Made by a program: the position numbers and the translations under genes. A stretch of DNA of 64,000 nucleotides from Kiritimatiellia bacterium (GTDB lineage Bacteria; Verrucomicrobiota; Kiritimatiellia; PWTM01). Of this stretch, positions 9,333 to 16,885 are shown piece after piece. Numbering within the stretch: position 1 is the stretch's first letter; the number at the start of each line of letters is the position of its first letter. The DNA is taken from assembly GCA_026417735.1 (NCBI GenBank), contig JAOACR010000009.1, forward strand, positions 265,641 to 329,640, read 5' to 3'. The notes under the pieces were generated by a model. That model was not told the origin of the DNA, did no database searches, and worked only from the letters and a program-made list of their open reading frames with translations.

Positions 9333-9355
9333 CTCGCCGCAGGCTTGCCTGTCCA
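9326..9355 (-). promoter_or_regulatory. Promoter of padR-alpha-2-macroglobulin-pbpC operon
   Basis: Reading the minus strand, TGGACA (9355-9350) and TATTCT (9331-9326) are separated by 18 bases, a good match to the housekeeping consensus. Transcription would start near 9320, leaving a 5' leader of about 25 bases before padR. The -10 lies inside the candidate operator dyad. Confidence 0.6.
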
Positions 9356-9365
9356 GCATCGCGGC

Positions 9366-9393
9366 TTGCGGCCGTAGCGCGAATCCGTATCGT
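9366..9393 (+). promoter_or_regulatory. Promoter for the thioredoxin-fold gene (leaderless type)
   Basis: TTGCGG (9366-9371) and TATCGT (9388-9393) are 16 bases apart. The -10 ends eight bases before the ATG at 9402, so the transcript would begin at or next to the start codon. No Shine-Dalgarno is present. Confidence 0.45.
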
Positions 9394-9401
9394 TTCGCGC
9401 G

Positions 9402-9974
9402 ATGCGGCAGCGGCGGTCATGGGTGGCGCTGGTCGCGGCAAGCTGGCAGCTGGCGGCGGCCGCCAGCGTCGTGCGGGTGCCGCGTGTGGAGCTGGAGGAC
9501 CAGCACGGACGCCGGCACATGCTCGGAGCGGGACTGAGGGCCGCGAACATTCTGCTGCTGGCGGACCGGCCCGGCTCTGTGCAGCTGGATGGATGGATCC
9601 AGGCGCTCTGCGAGCGCTACGGGGAGCGGCTGTCGCTGCACGGTGTCGCGCGGTTGGCGGGTGTGCCGGGCCCGGCGCGGCCGTTGGTGCGCGCGCTGTT
9701 TCGGCGGCATGTGCCGCACCCGGTGCTGCTGGACTGGTCCGGCGAAATTGCCGAGCAGCTGCGCTTTGCGCCCGGTCGCGCGAACGTGCTGCTGGTGGAT
9801 GCGACCGGCCTGGTCAGACAGCGCTGGGAGGGCGCTGCGACGCTGGAGAATTTGCGCGCCTGTTTCGGAGAAATTGATCGGCTGCTCGGCGATCCAGCAG
9901 CGCCTCCAGCGCCAGCAGCCCCAGACCCGTCACCGCTGGTCCCGGCCGCTGCAGCAGCGCGGCCAGAGCGGTGA
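9402..9974 (+). CDS. Exported thioredoxin-fold protein lacking a CxxC motif
   Basis: A 190-residue protein with a short hydrophobic N-terminus (residues 7-21) that looks like a signal peptide. The body follows the redoxin/thioredoxin layout: 'VPRVELEDQHGRRHML' (first strands), 'NILLLADRPGS', a cis-Pro-like region and 'ANVLLVDATGLVRQRWEG', which resembles the last strands of peroxiredoxin-like or YtfJ-like proteins. The two cysteines (in ALCERYG and RACFGEI) are not in a CxxC arrangement, so ordinary disulfide exchange is unlikely. The last 30 residues are Ala/Pro-rich and lie opposite the C-terminus of the convergent CruF-like gene, with 161 bases of overlap. The precise role is unknown. Confidence 0.7.
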   Translation: MRQRRSWVALVAASWQLAAAASVVRVPRVELEDQHGRRHMLGAGLRAANILLLADRPGSVQLDGWIQALCERYGERLSLHGVARLAGVPGPARPLVRALFRRHVPHPVLLDWSGEIAEQLRFAPGRANVLLVDATGLVRQRWEGAATLENLRACFGEIDRLLGDPAAPPAPAAPDPSPLVPAAAAARPER

Positions 9975-10575
9975 AAAAACCTAGCACGCTGCGCCCGAGC
10001 CAGCGCGCGCCGGGTGAGCGCGCGCACGGCCAGCGCGATGACCACGCCATCAACGCCGCGGAGACCAGCAGCCATCCCCCGTAGTTCACCAGCGGCACGC
10101 CGTGGTATGGACCGGCACGCTCCCACACCCAGAAACTGAGCGGGCCGGCCGCCAGTGGGTCAATCACCAGGTCGAGCGCGGTCAGCGCCACCGCGGCGGT
10201 CCACGGGCGCAGCCCCCACTGACGCACATAGGCGAGCAGGACCATCCAGGCGGCCGCCATCACCACCGGCACACCGGCGACCGCCGGTCCGAGCGCAGCG
10301 GTGTACCGATACACGCCAAAGGGCACCCCCCAGGCCACTCCGGCCGCCTCTGCCACCCACCCGATCGCGCCACCACCGAGCAGCGCCGGCCATTCCGCGC
10401 GCGGTGTCACCGCCAGCGCCAGCAGCCCCGCGCTCGCCAGGTACGCAGGGGCAGCCCACCCTCCGTCGGGCGGTGCCCCCCCCATCCCCGCATATGACAT
10501 CACCCCGCCGACCGTGAGCACCACGTGCACGACGATCAGCGCCCGACGAAGCGCATCAAAGGCCCGTGTCTTCAC
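9814..10575 (-). CDS. Carotenoid biosynthesis membrane protein (DUF422; CruF-like hydratase)
   Basis: A 253-residue polytopic protein with about seven membrane segments. Motifs such as 'EAAGVAWGVPFGVYRYTAALGP', 'ALDLVIDPLAAGPLSFWVWE' and 'YHGVPLVNYGGWLLVSA' are typical of DUF422, which includes CruF (carotenoid 1',2'-hydratase) and archaeal bisanhydrobacterioruberin hydratase. It would add water to the end of an acyclic carotenoid. The start is GTG inside the last codons of the CrtI-like gene, so the two are co-translated. Together with the CrtI-like and glycosyltransferase genes upstream it suggests a hydroxylated and glycosylated carotenoid such as those of the myxoxanthophyll type; the exact product is not certain. 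Confidence 0.8.
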   Translation of the reverse strand: MKTRAFDALRRALIVVHVVLTVGGVMSYAGMGGAPPDGGWAAPAYLASAGLLALAVTPRAEWPALLGGGAIGWVAEAAGVAWGVPFGVYRYTAALGPAVAGVPVVMAAAWMVLLAYVRQWGLRPWTAAVALTALDLVIDPLAAGPLSFWVWERAGPYHGVPLVNYGGWLLVSAALMAWSSRWPCARSPGARWLGRSVLGFFTALAALLQRPGPAVTGLGLLALEALLDRRAADQFLRNRRANSPASQRPPSAV

Positions 10576-12022
10576 GGATCATCCGGCTGACAATCCCCGA
10601 TGACAACACCACCATCGGCGTGCCGCCGCCGGGATGCGAGCTACCCCCCACTTGGTACAGGCCCCGTATCCCGCGCACGCGGTTCGGTGGCCGCAGGAAC
10701 GCGCCGCGTGGTCCGTGCGACGCAATCCCGTAGATCGCCCCACCGGGCATATCATAGGTCTCCGCAAGCCGGCGCGGCGTCCAAACATCCTGCGCCACCA
10801 GCTCCCGCTCTTCGATCCGCACGCCGGACGCCGACAGCCGCGCGAGCACCCGGCGCCGCGCCTCTTCAACCATCGCCGCATCCCACTCCGCAGCGTGCTC
10901 AAAGGCCGGTGCATTCGCCATCACGAACAGCGGTTCGGCGCCACCAGCCGCGATCGTCGGGTCATCGGTTGCCGGCGCGTTCACGTACACGGTCGGATCC
11001 TCTGGAAAGAGGCGCCGCTCCCACAGGTCCGCGAACTCGCGCTCGTAGTCCGCCGAAAAACAGACCAGATGGTGCGGCAGCCCTGCCGGCCGGCGACGCA
11101 ACGCGAGCAGCAGAATGAACCCCGAGGTGGAGAGCCGCGTGGCCGGTGGCCTCGCGTCCGGACGGCCGAGCAGCCGGTTTGTGCGGGACGCATCGCCGTT
11201 CATCACGACGACGTCCGTGCCGATCCGTTCGCCGTCCGCCAGCTCCACACCGCAAACGCGACCGTCCTGATGTAGGATGCGAACCACCTCCGCAGATGTG
11301 CGGACCTCCGCACCACGGCGCTTGGCGAGCGCGGCGATCACCTCGATGAGCCGGTAGAGTCCGCCGCGGACGTGCCACACACCAAACGCGGTTTCGATGT
11401 ACGGGATCACCGCCATCATCGCCGGCGTGCGGAACGGTGAAGAGCCGACGTAGGTGGCGTAACGCCAGAGCAGCTGACGCAGCTCCGCGCTGCGAACATG
11501 GCGGCGGACGAGCTCGTCGAACGTGCCGACCAGCGCGCTCCAGCGCAGCCTCCGCGCCGCCGCCAGCAGCGCGCGGTCGGGCGGTTCGCCCGGTGCGCGC
11601 TCGAAGAAGGCCGTTCGGGAGACCGCGTAGAGCCGCGCGCCCAGCGCCAGCAGCGAAAGCCACCCCTCCGCACCGCCCCCCTCCAGTTCGCGCACTGTCG
11701 CCAACCAGCCGGGCAGCGATGCCGTCTGCTCAAGTTCGCGTCCGTTCGCGAAGCGGTATTGCGCGGCCGGCTCGACGCGCATCCATTCCAGATGGTCCGC
11801 GATCCGCTCGCCGACCGATTCGAACAATGCATCGAACACCCAACGCAGCGTGATCAGTGACGGACCGGTGTCGAACCGAGCGCCCCCTCCGATCCAACGG
11901 TTCATTTTGCCGCCGATTGTTCTGGCCCGCTCGCAAACGGTGACACGCCAGCCGCGGTGCGCCAGCCGAAGCGCGCTCGCCAGCCCGCCGAGACCGGCAC
12001 CGATCACCACCGCGTGGCTCAA
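10556..12022 (-). CDS. Phytoene desaturase/CrtI-family carotenoid oxidoreductase
   Basis: The 488-residue protein starts with a Rossmann FAD motif, 'AVVIGAGLGGLASALRLA', and 'GGKMNRW', and closes with the CrtI signature 'GLYQVGGSSHPGGGTPMVVLSSG'. The start is TTG at 12022, overlapping the stop of the upstream glycosyltransferase as TTGA with GGAGG seven bases before; the longer frame upstream is the glycosyltransferase shadow. It would desaturate, or act on the end of, a carotenoid at the inner membrane using FAD. CrtI paralogues also act as ketolases (CrtO/CruO) or as 3,4-desaturases, so the precise reaction is open. No phytoene synthase gene lies in the window. Confidence 0.88.
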   Translation of the reverse strand: MSHAVVIGAGLGGLASALRLAHRGWRVTVCERARTIGGKMNRWIGGGARFDTGPSLITLRWVFDALFESVGERIADHLEWMRVEPAAQYRFANGRELEQTASLPGWLATVRELEGGGAEGWLSLLALGARLYAVSRTAFFERAPGEPPDRALLAAARRLRWSALVGTFDELVRRHVRSAELRQLLWRYATYVGSSPFRTPAMMAVIPYIETAFGVWHVRGGLYRLIEVIAALAKRRGAEVRTSAEVVRILHQDGRVCGVELADGERIGTDVVVMNGDASRTNRLLGRPDARPPATRLSTSGFILLLALRRRPAGLPHHLVCFSADYEREFADLWERRLFPEDPTVYVNAPATDDPTIAAGGAEPLFVMANAPAFEHAAEWDAAMVEEARRRVLARLSASGVRIEERELVAQDVWTPRRLAETYDMPGGAIYGIASHGPRGAFLRPPNRVRGIRGLYQVGGSSHPGGGTPMVVLSSGIVSRMIREDTGL

Positions 12023-13137
12023 TGTCGCCTCCCCCGGTAGCGGCGCCCCCGCCACTCGACACCCCGCCCGAACCGGCAGCGCCACCAGGCCGCCATCGCC
12101 GCGGCCAGCATTCCCAGCACCGCCAGCGGGTGCAGACATGCCGACCAGAGCGGATGCCGGAACCGTGCGGCGAGCACCAGCCGTGTCAGCACACCGGCGG
12201 CGGCGGCGCACACGCTGGCGGCCTGGAGCGTGCCGCGCGCCGCGCCGGCCAGCGCCACCGCCCACGGCCCCACGTACACCACCGCCTGCAGCAGCACAAA
12301 CGCCCAGAAACTTGCCTCCCGCCGAAACGCCGGATAGAGGATCTTCTGAAAACCGCTCCACATCGCCCGCGCGGACTCGTACATCCGTACACGAACCACG
12401 CCGCGCCCGTCCAGACACAGCGACCTCAGTCCGCGCTCGCGCCAGGCGCGGGCCAGCGCGGTGTCCTCGAAGAGCTCCCCGCGCACCATCGCGTGACCGC
12501 CGGTGCGCTGGTACTCGTCGCGCCGGGCGAGCAGGCAGGCACCGTGGGCGAGGCCGAGCGACCGCAGCGGCATCCTCAGCGAAAGCGGCGCCGGATAGAG
12601 CGTGAAGACGACAAAGTTCAGCAACGGCATGAACACGCGCTCCGCGAAGCCGCACATCTCCAACGCCGGCCACGCCGACAGCAGCGTCGCGCCGCGTCGC
12701 CGGGCCTCGGCGACAAGTCGAGCGGGCGCGCCCGGCTCCAGACGAGCGTCCGCATCCAGAAACAGTAGCCACGGCGCCGTCGCGGCCGCGGCGAGCTGCG
12801 CGCACGCGAACGGCTTGCCACACCAGTCCGGCGGCAGCCGAACCGGTGCGAGCAGCCGGACGCGGACATCGCGACATGCGATCGCGGCGACCTCGTCGGC
12901 GGTGCGGTCCTCGGAGTGATCGTCATAAACGAGCACCTCCGCCACGATGCCGTCCCGGTCGGCTTCGAGCGCGCGGGTCACCGCGGCGCGAATCGTCCGC
13001 TCTTCGTTGCGCGCGGGGATCAACACCGAGACCCGCTCCTCTCCCACCGGTTCCGCCGCGCCGACGGCCGGCCATGCGATTGCGTTCCAGAGCGCCACCA
13101 GGAGCAGCGCGAGCGCCACCACCAGCACGATCAGCAT
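12019..13137 (-). CDS. Family 2 glycosyltransferase, CruG/CrtQ-like (carotenoid glycosylation)
   Basis: A 372-residue membrane protein: an N-terminal anchor (residues 2-20), a GT-A domain with 'RVSVLIPARNEERTI', 'VLVYDDHSEDRTADE' and the DxD motif in 'LFLDADARLE', and three or four C-terminal membrane segments after the 'GELFEDTALARAWRERG' acceptor region. This layout matches CruG/CrtQ enzymes that put sugars on carotenoids. GGAGG lies ten bases before the ATG at 13137; the long in-frame extension upstream runs through the divergent promoter and was rejected. Downstream CrtI-like and CruF-like genes overlap it, so the three probably act on one pigment. Confidence 0.8.
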   Translation of the reverse strand: MLIVLVVALALLLVALWNAIAWPAVGAAEPVGEERVSVLIPARNEERTIRAAVTRALEADRDGIVAEVLVYDDHSEDRTADEVAAIACRDVRVRLLAPVRLPPDWCGKPFACAQLAAAATAPWLLFLDADARLEPGAPARLVAEARRRGATLLSAWPALEMCGFAERVFMPLLNFVVFTLYPAPLSLRMPLRSLGLAHGACLLARRDEYQRTGGHAMVRGELFEDTALARAWRERGLRSLCLDGRGVVRVRMYESARAMWSGFQKILYPAFRREASFWAFVLLQAVVYVGPWAVALAGAARGTLQAASVCAAAAGVLTRLVLAARFRHPLWSACLHPLAVLGMLAAAMAAWWRCRFGRGVEWRGRRYRGRRH

Positions 13138-13167
13138 GGCCGAGCGATCCTCCGGCGCACGTCCCGT

Positions 13168-13196
13168 TTGGTACGGTGCGGATGCCGCGCTATGCT
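13168..13196 (+). promoter_or_regulatory. Promoter of prenyl diphosphate synthase gene (leaderless type)
   Basis: TTGGTA (13168-13173) and TATGCT (13191-13196) are 17 bases apart. The -10 ends six bases before the ATG at 13203, predicting that transcription starts on the A of the start codon. No Shine-Dalgarno is seen. Confidence 0.6.
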
Positions 13197-13202
13197 GACA
13201 CC

Positions 13203-14069
13203 ATGTTCGATCTGCGGGAATACCTCGAGCGGACGCGCGCGTGGGTGGAGGCCGAGATGGACCGGCGCCTGCCGCGCGCGGACGAGTGGCCCGAAGGACT
13301 CCACGCGGCGATGCGCTACAGCCTCTTCGGTGGCGGCAAACGGTTGCGGCCGATTCTGTGTGTGGCCGCGGCGGAGGCGGTCGGCGGGCGCCGCGAGGAT
13401 GCCGCGCTGCCAGCGGTTGCGATCGAGTGTCTGCACACCTACACGCTGATCCACGATGACCTGCCCGCGATGGACAACGACGACCTGCGGCGCGGACGGC
13501 CGACCTCGCATAAGGTGTTCGGCGAGGCCAACGCGATCCTCGCCGGCGACTGTCTGCTGACGGTCGCCTTTGAGCTGCTGGCGCAGTCGGCGCGCCCGGG
13601 CCCGCTCGCGCTGGAGCTGGCGCGCGCGGCCGGCAGCCGAGGCGTCGCCGGCGGTCAGTACGAGGACATCGCGGCCGAGCGCGCGCCGCCCGATGCGCAA
13701 CGCGTCCGTCGCATCCATCTGCACAAAACCGCACGACTGATCGAGGCCGCCTGTCGGATGGGCGCGATCGCGGCCGATGGCGACGCCTACCTCGGCCCGC
13801 TCGGCCGCTACGGAGAGGCCGCAGGCCTGGCCTTCCAGATTACGGACGACATCCTGAATGCGACCTCGACGGCGAAGCAGCTCGGCAAGGCGGCGGGCAG
13901 TGACCGCGAACGTGGAAAACTGACGTGGGTCGCCGTGCACGGCCTGGAGCGCGCCGCGGCGGACGCACGCGAGCTGGTCGAGCGGGCGGTCGCGGAGCTG
14001 CAGGGTCTGCCGGGCCCCGTCGAGCCGCTGGCGGCGATCGCCCGATACGTCGTCGCACGCGATCATTGA
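13203..14069 (+). CDS. Polyprenyl (farnesyl/geranylgeranyl) diphosphate synthase
   Basis: A 288-residue trans-prenyltransferase. It has GGGKRLRP, the first aspartate-rich motif 'DDLPAMDNDDLRRGRPTSH', 'GGQYEDI', and the second aspartate-rich region 'FQITDDILN', then 'AGSDRERGKLTW'. It condenses isopentenyl diphosphate with an allylic substrate; the residues before the first motif (HTYTLIHDD) suggest a C15 or C20 product. The second motif reads DDILN rather than the usual DDxxD, a conservative change at one metal ligand. It is divergent from the carotenoid genes and could feed them. The start was set at 13203 because of the leaderless promoter; an in-frame ATG at 13182 is the alternative. The 3' end overlaps the convergent adaptor gene by seven bases. 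Confidence 0.9.
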   Translation: MFDLREYLERTRAWVEAEMDRRLPRADEWPEGLHAAMRYSLFGGGKRLRPILCVAAAEAVGGRREDAALPAVAIECLHTYTLIHDDLPAMDNDDLRRGRPTSHKVFGEANAILAGDCLLTVAFELLAQSARPGPLALELARAAGSRGVAGGQYEDIAAERAPPDAQRVRRIHLHKTARLIEAACRMGAIAADGDAYLGPLGRYGEAAGLAFQITDDILNATSTAKQLGKAAGSDRERGKLTWVAVHGLERAAADARELVERAVAELQGLPGPVEPLAAIARYVVARDH

Positions 14070-15238
14070 GCGGCGGGCGCGGTGCGCAGTCGCATGCCCG
14101 GGATCGCGAGCGCGATCCGCCCCAGCACCACCCGATCGCCCTCTCGGAGACCGTCGGCGATGAGCACCGTCTCGGGTAGGCGGCGCGCCACTTTCACGGC
14201 GCGCAGTTCAAGGCGATCCTGAGCACTGGCCAGCCAAACCTGATCCCCTTCCCGCAGCGCCTCCCGCGGCAACACCACGACGTTGGTCGCCACGCGGCCG
14301 ATGATCTCCGCCTCCACTGACACGCCCAGCGGAAAGGGCGGAGCACCGTCGCCGCCGACGAGCGCGGCCGGCACGGCCACCAGAACCCGCGCCAGCCGGC
14401 CCGCCGGCTCGACATCCGCAAGCACGCGCACCACGCGCCCCTGGCGCGACGCTCGGCGTCCGCCGCCCTGTTCCAGCCAGACCGTCGCCAGGGATCCCCC
14501 CTCGCCGTCCGAATCCGGATGCACCAACCACTCCAAGTCCGCGACCGGCAACGACAGCTGCGCCCACGCAACCGCGACGTCCGCCAACCGGGCGAGCCGC
14601 GACTGCGGACCCACCACCTGCCCCACGTCCGCGGTCTTCTCCAGCACGACCGCGTCGAACGGCGCTCGAATCGAGGTGCGCTCGAGATTCAGACGCGCGC
14701 GATCCAGCGAGCTCTCCGCCGCCGCCAGCGCGGCGCGGGCAGCGCGCAAATGCGGTTCCCGCAACGCGAGTGCCCGGCCCGCCTCGCTGGAGGGAACCTC
14801 CGCACCGAGTCGGCGCCATTCCGCTTCGGCGACGGTGCGGCGCCCCTCCTCCACCGCAAGGTCGAATTTCGCCTTCTCCACCGCCGCCACCGCCTGTGCG
14901 ACGGCCGCCTCGTAGTCGCGCGGGTCGATCCGCACCAGCTCTTCGCCGGCCCTCACCCGGCCGCCCGGCTCCAGGTTCCGGTGACGTTCCACAATCCGCC
15001 CGGCCACCTCCGGCATCATCACCACTTCCCGCGCCGCCGTGATCACGCCGAGCGCGCGAATTCGCACCGGCAGCGACGTCGGCGCCACCGAGAGCAGCTC
15101 CACCGTCGCGGAAAGCTCCGGCTGTGGCCGGGGCTGCGCCCGCGGTCGGGTCCGGATCAGATGCCATGCGACCGCCCCCGCCCCCGCCAGGATCAGTACC
15201 GGCAGCCAGCGCACAACCATTCGCCGCATCGACGTCAT
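14063..15238 (-). CDS. Efflux periplasmic adaptor (HlyD/RND membrane fusion protein)
   Basis: A 391-residue protein with an N-terminal anchor (about residues 8-26), a split lipoyl domain ('VVMMPEVAGRIVERH...GGRVRAGEELVRID' and 'TSIRAPFDAVVLEKTADVGQVV'), an alpha-helical hairpin between them, and a beta-barrel plus membrane-proximal domain ending 'GLREGDRVVLGRIALAIPGMRL'. It would bridge an inner-membrane pump and the TolC-like protein encoded just upstream (ATGA overlap, GGAG ribosome site). No pump gene accompanies the pair in this operon, so the partner must be encoded elsewhere. Confidence 0.9.
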   Translation of the reverse strand: MTSMRRMVVRWLPVLILAGAGAVAWHLIRTRPRAQPRPQPELSATVELLSVAPTSLPVRIRALGVITAAREVVMMPEVAGRIVERHRNLEPGGRVRAGEELVRIDPRDYEAAVAQAVAAVEKAKFDLAVEEGRRTVAEAEWRRLGAEVPSSEAGRALALREPHLRAARAALAAAESSLDRARLNLERTSIRAPFDAVVLEKTADVGQVVGPQSRLARLADVAVAWAQLSLPVADLEWLVHPDSDGEGGSLATVWLEQGGGRRASRQGRVVRVLADVEPAGRLARVLVAVPAALVGGDGAPPFPLGVSVEAEIIGRVATNVVVLPREALREGDQVWLASAQDRLELRAVKVARRLPETVLIADGLREGDRVVLGRIALAIPGMRLRTAPAAQ

Positions 15239-16680
15239 TGCTCCGCCTTCCCCGTCCCCGTCGGCGCCCAACCGCCCCCGAGCGCACGGTGCAGCTGCAC
15301 GCGGGCCGACAGCCACTGCCGCCGCACCGACACGCGTGCCCGTTCAGTCTGCTGCAGACGGTCAAGCGCGGACAGCACCGAAAGATACTCGGTCAGACCA
15401 TGCAGATAAGATTCTCGGGCCTCCGTCAGCGTCGCCACCGCAGCCGCTCGCTGTTCGTCAAGACGTGCGGCGAGCTCCCGCACGCGTTGCTCCGCGGCGA
15501 GCGCATCCTCGACCTCGCGCACCGCTTGCAGCACAGCCTGCCGCCAGGCGTGCCAGGCCTCCTCGCGCGCCGCGCGTGCCCGCTCCGCTTCGGCGGTCCG
15601 GCGCCCGCCATCGAACAAGGGCGCGGTGAGCCCGGCCGCGAGGTTCCAGAGCCATTCGTCGAACAGCGCCGACATCTCTCGCGCCTGCGTTCCCGCGCCG
15701 CCGGAGAGTCGCACCGCAGGCCACCGATTCGCGACCGCGGCCGCCCACCGCTGATCCGCCGCACACAGGCGCTCCCACGCCGCCGCGACGTCGGGGCGCT
15801 GACGCAGCAGCTCGGCCGGCAGGCCAGTGGGCGGCGCCGGTGGCGGCACGGGCAGCTCCTCCTCCGTCCCCGGCGGGGGACACATCGCGCCAGGGGGCAC
15901 CCCGGCGAGCACGGCCAGCTGATGTCGCAGCACGTCGGCCCGTGCTTGGACCGGCGGAATCAGCGCCGCCACCGTCGCAGTCTGCTGCCGCTGCTGATAC
16001 ACCTCCAGCGCGCCAGCCAGTCCGGCGCCGAACCGCAGCTCGACAAGCCGGCGATACTCCTCGCTGACCTCCACCTGTCGCTGCAGCAGCCGCAGCAATG
16101 CCTCCTGTTCGCGCAACGACCACCACGCCTCCGCCGTCTCTGCCGCCAGACTGATGGCCGCCGCCTCCAGGTCATGGCGGGACGCCGCCCACTCCGCCTG
16201 TGCAGCACGGACCTGCGCGGCGACCCGGCCCCAAAGATCCAGCTCATACGAGGCGGCCGCATTCAACGAAAAAAAGCTGAACGTCGCCGGGGGTGTTTCG
16301 CGGCCGGAGATCACCGTCGCGGAGCGCGATCGTCGCGCAAGGCCGTCGAGCGTCAACGCGGGCAGCTCGTCCGCGCCCGCGATCCGCACCGCCTGCCGTG
16401 CCTGCTCGACCCGCGCCCACGCGCGCGCCAGCGAGAGGTTGTTGGAGAGCACCCGGTCGATCCACTCGACCAGCTCCGGATCGCCGAGCAGCTCCCACCA
16501 TCGTGCCGGCGCGGCGCCAGGACCGGAGGAGCCCCCATGAAGATACTGCGACGGCAGCGGTGCAGATGCCGGCCGCATCACGGGCGGACGGTGCGCACAG
16601 CCTATGGTCCACCCTCCAGCCGCAACCGCCAGCACCAGAGCGGCGGTCGCGGTCCATCGCCGGCTAGCGAGCGCGCTCAT
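15235..16680 (-). CDS. Outer-membrane efflux lipoprotein, TolC/NodT family
   Basis: A 481-residue protein with a signal peptide ending in a lipobox (GWTIGC, Cys28). Two repeated halves each carry the helical hairpins of outer-membrane factors, e.g. 'SYELDLWGRV', 'RQRPDVAAAWERL' and 'FDGGRRTAEAERARAAREEAW'. It would form the trimeric exit channel of a tripartite efflux system with the adaptor encoded next. Its 5' end overlaps a 73-codon membrane-protein gene by 17 bases, and its 3' end overlaps the adaptor by four. Confidence 0.92.
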   Translation of the reverse strand: MSALASRRWTATAALVLAVAAGGWTIGCAHRPPVMRPASAPLPSQYLHGGSSGPGAAPARWWELLGDPELVEWIDRVLSNNLSLARAWARVEQARQAVRIAGADELPALTLDGLARRSRSATVISGRETPPATFSFFSLNAAASYELDLWGRVAAQVRAAQAEWAASRHDLEAAAISLAAETAEAWWSLREQEALLRLLQRQVEVSEEYRRLVELRFGAGLAGALEVYQQRQQTATVAALIPPVQARADVLRHQLAVLAGVPPGAMCPPPGTEEELPVPPPAPPTGLPAELLRQRPDVAAAWERLCAADQRWAAAVANRWPAVRLSGGAGTQAREMSALFDEWLWNLAAGLTAPLFDGGRRTAEAERARAAREEAWHAWRQAVLQAVREVEDALAAEQRVRELAARLDEQRAAAVATLTEARESYLHGLTEYLSVLSALDRLQQTERARVSVRRQWLSARVQLHRALGGGWAPTGTGKAEQ

Positions 16681-16885
16681 CAGGTTTGCGCGCCGTCCGC
16701 CGACGCTGGGGCGAGGGCTGGGGCCGCCGCCGCCACCAGCGCCACCCGCTCCAGGCAGCCCATCCCGCCCCCAGCAGCAGCACGGTATGCACGAAGGCCT
16801 GCGCGTCTCGCATCGCCACCGGATCGGGCGGGCAGACGGGCGCCTCGGGCGCCGCCCGCGCAGTGTTCAGTACCGTCGTGCTCAT
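16664..16885 (-). CDS. Small single-span membrane protein between rpoN and tolC
   Basis: A 73-residue frame whose ATG overlaps the rpoN stop as ATGA and whose end overlaps the tolC start. It has an N-terminal region rich in Ala/Pro, one hydrophobic helix (about residues 30-50, 'AFVHTVLLLGAGWAAW') followed by a Trp/Arg-rich boundary and a strongly basic tail, so the C-terminus should face the cytoplasm. The tight spacing on both sides supports a real gene. I do not recognise the family; a small accessory to the efflux parts is one option. Confidence 0.6.
   Translation of the reverse strand: MSTTVLNTARAAPEAPVCPPDPVAMRDAQAFVHTVLLLGAGWAAWSGWRWWRRRPQPSPQRRRTARKPDERAR

Noticed and set aside
12022-12877. 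N-terminal extension of 285 codons on the crtI-like gene
   Set aside because: It lies in another frame of the glycosyltransferase gene and is Arg/Gly-rich without a domain; the TTG at 12022 with GGAGG is a better start.
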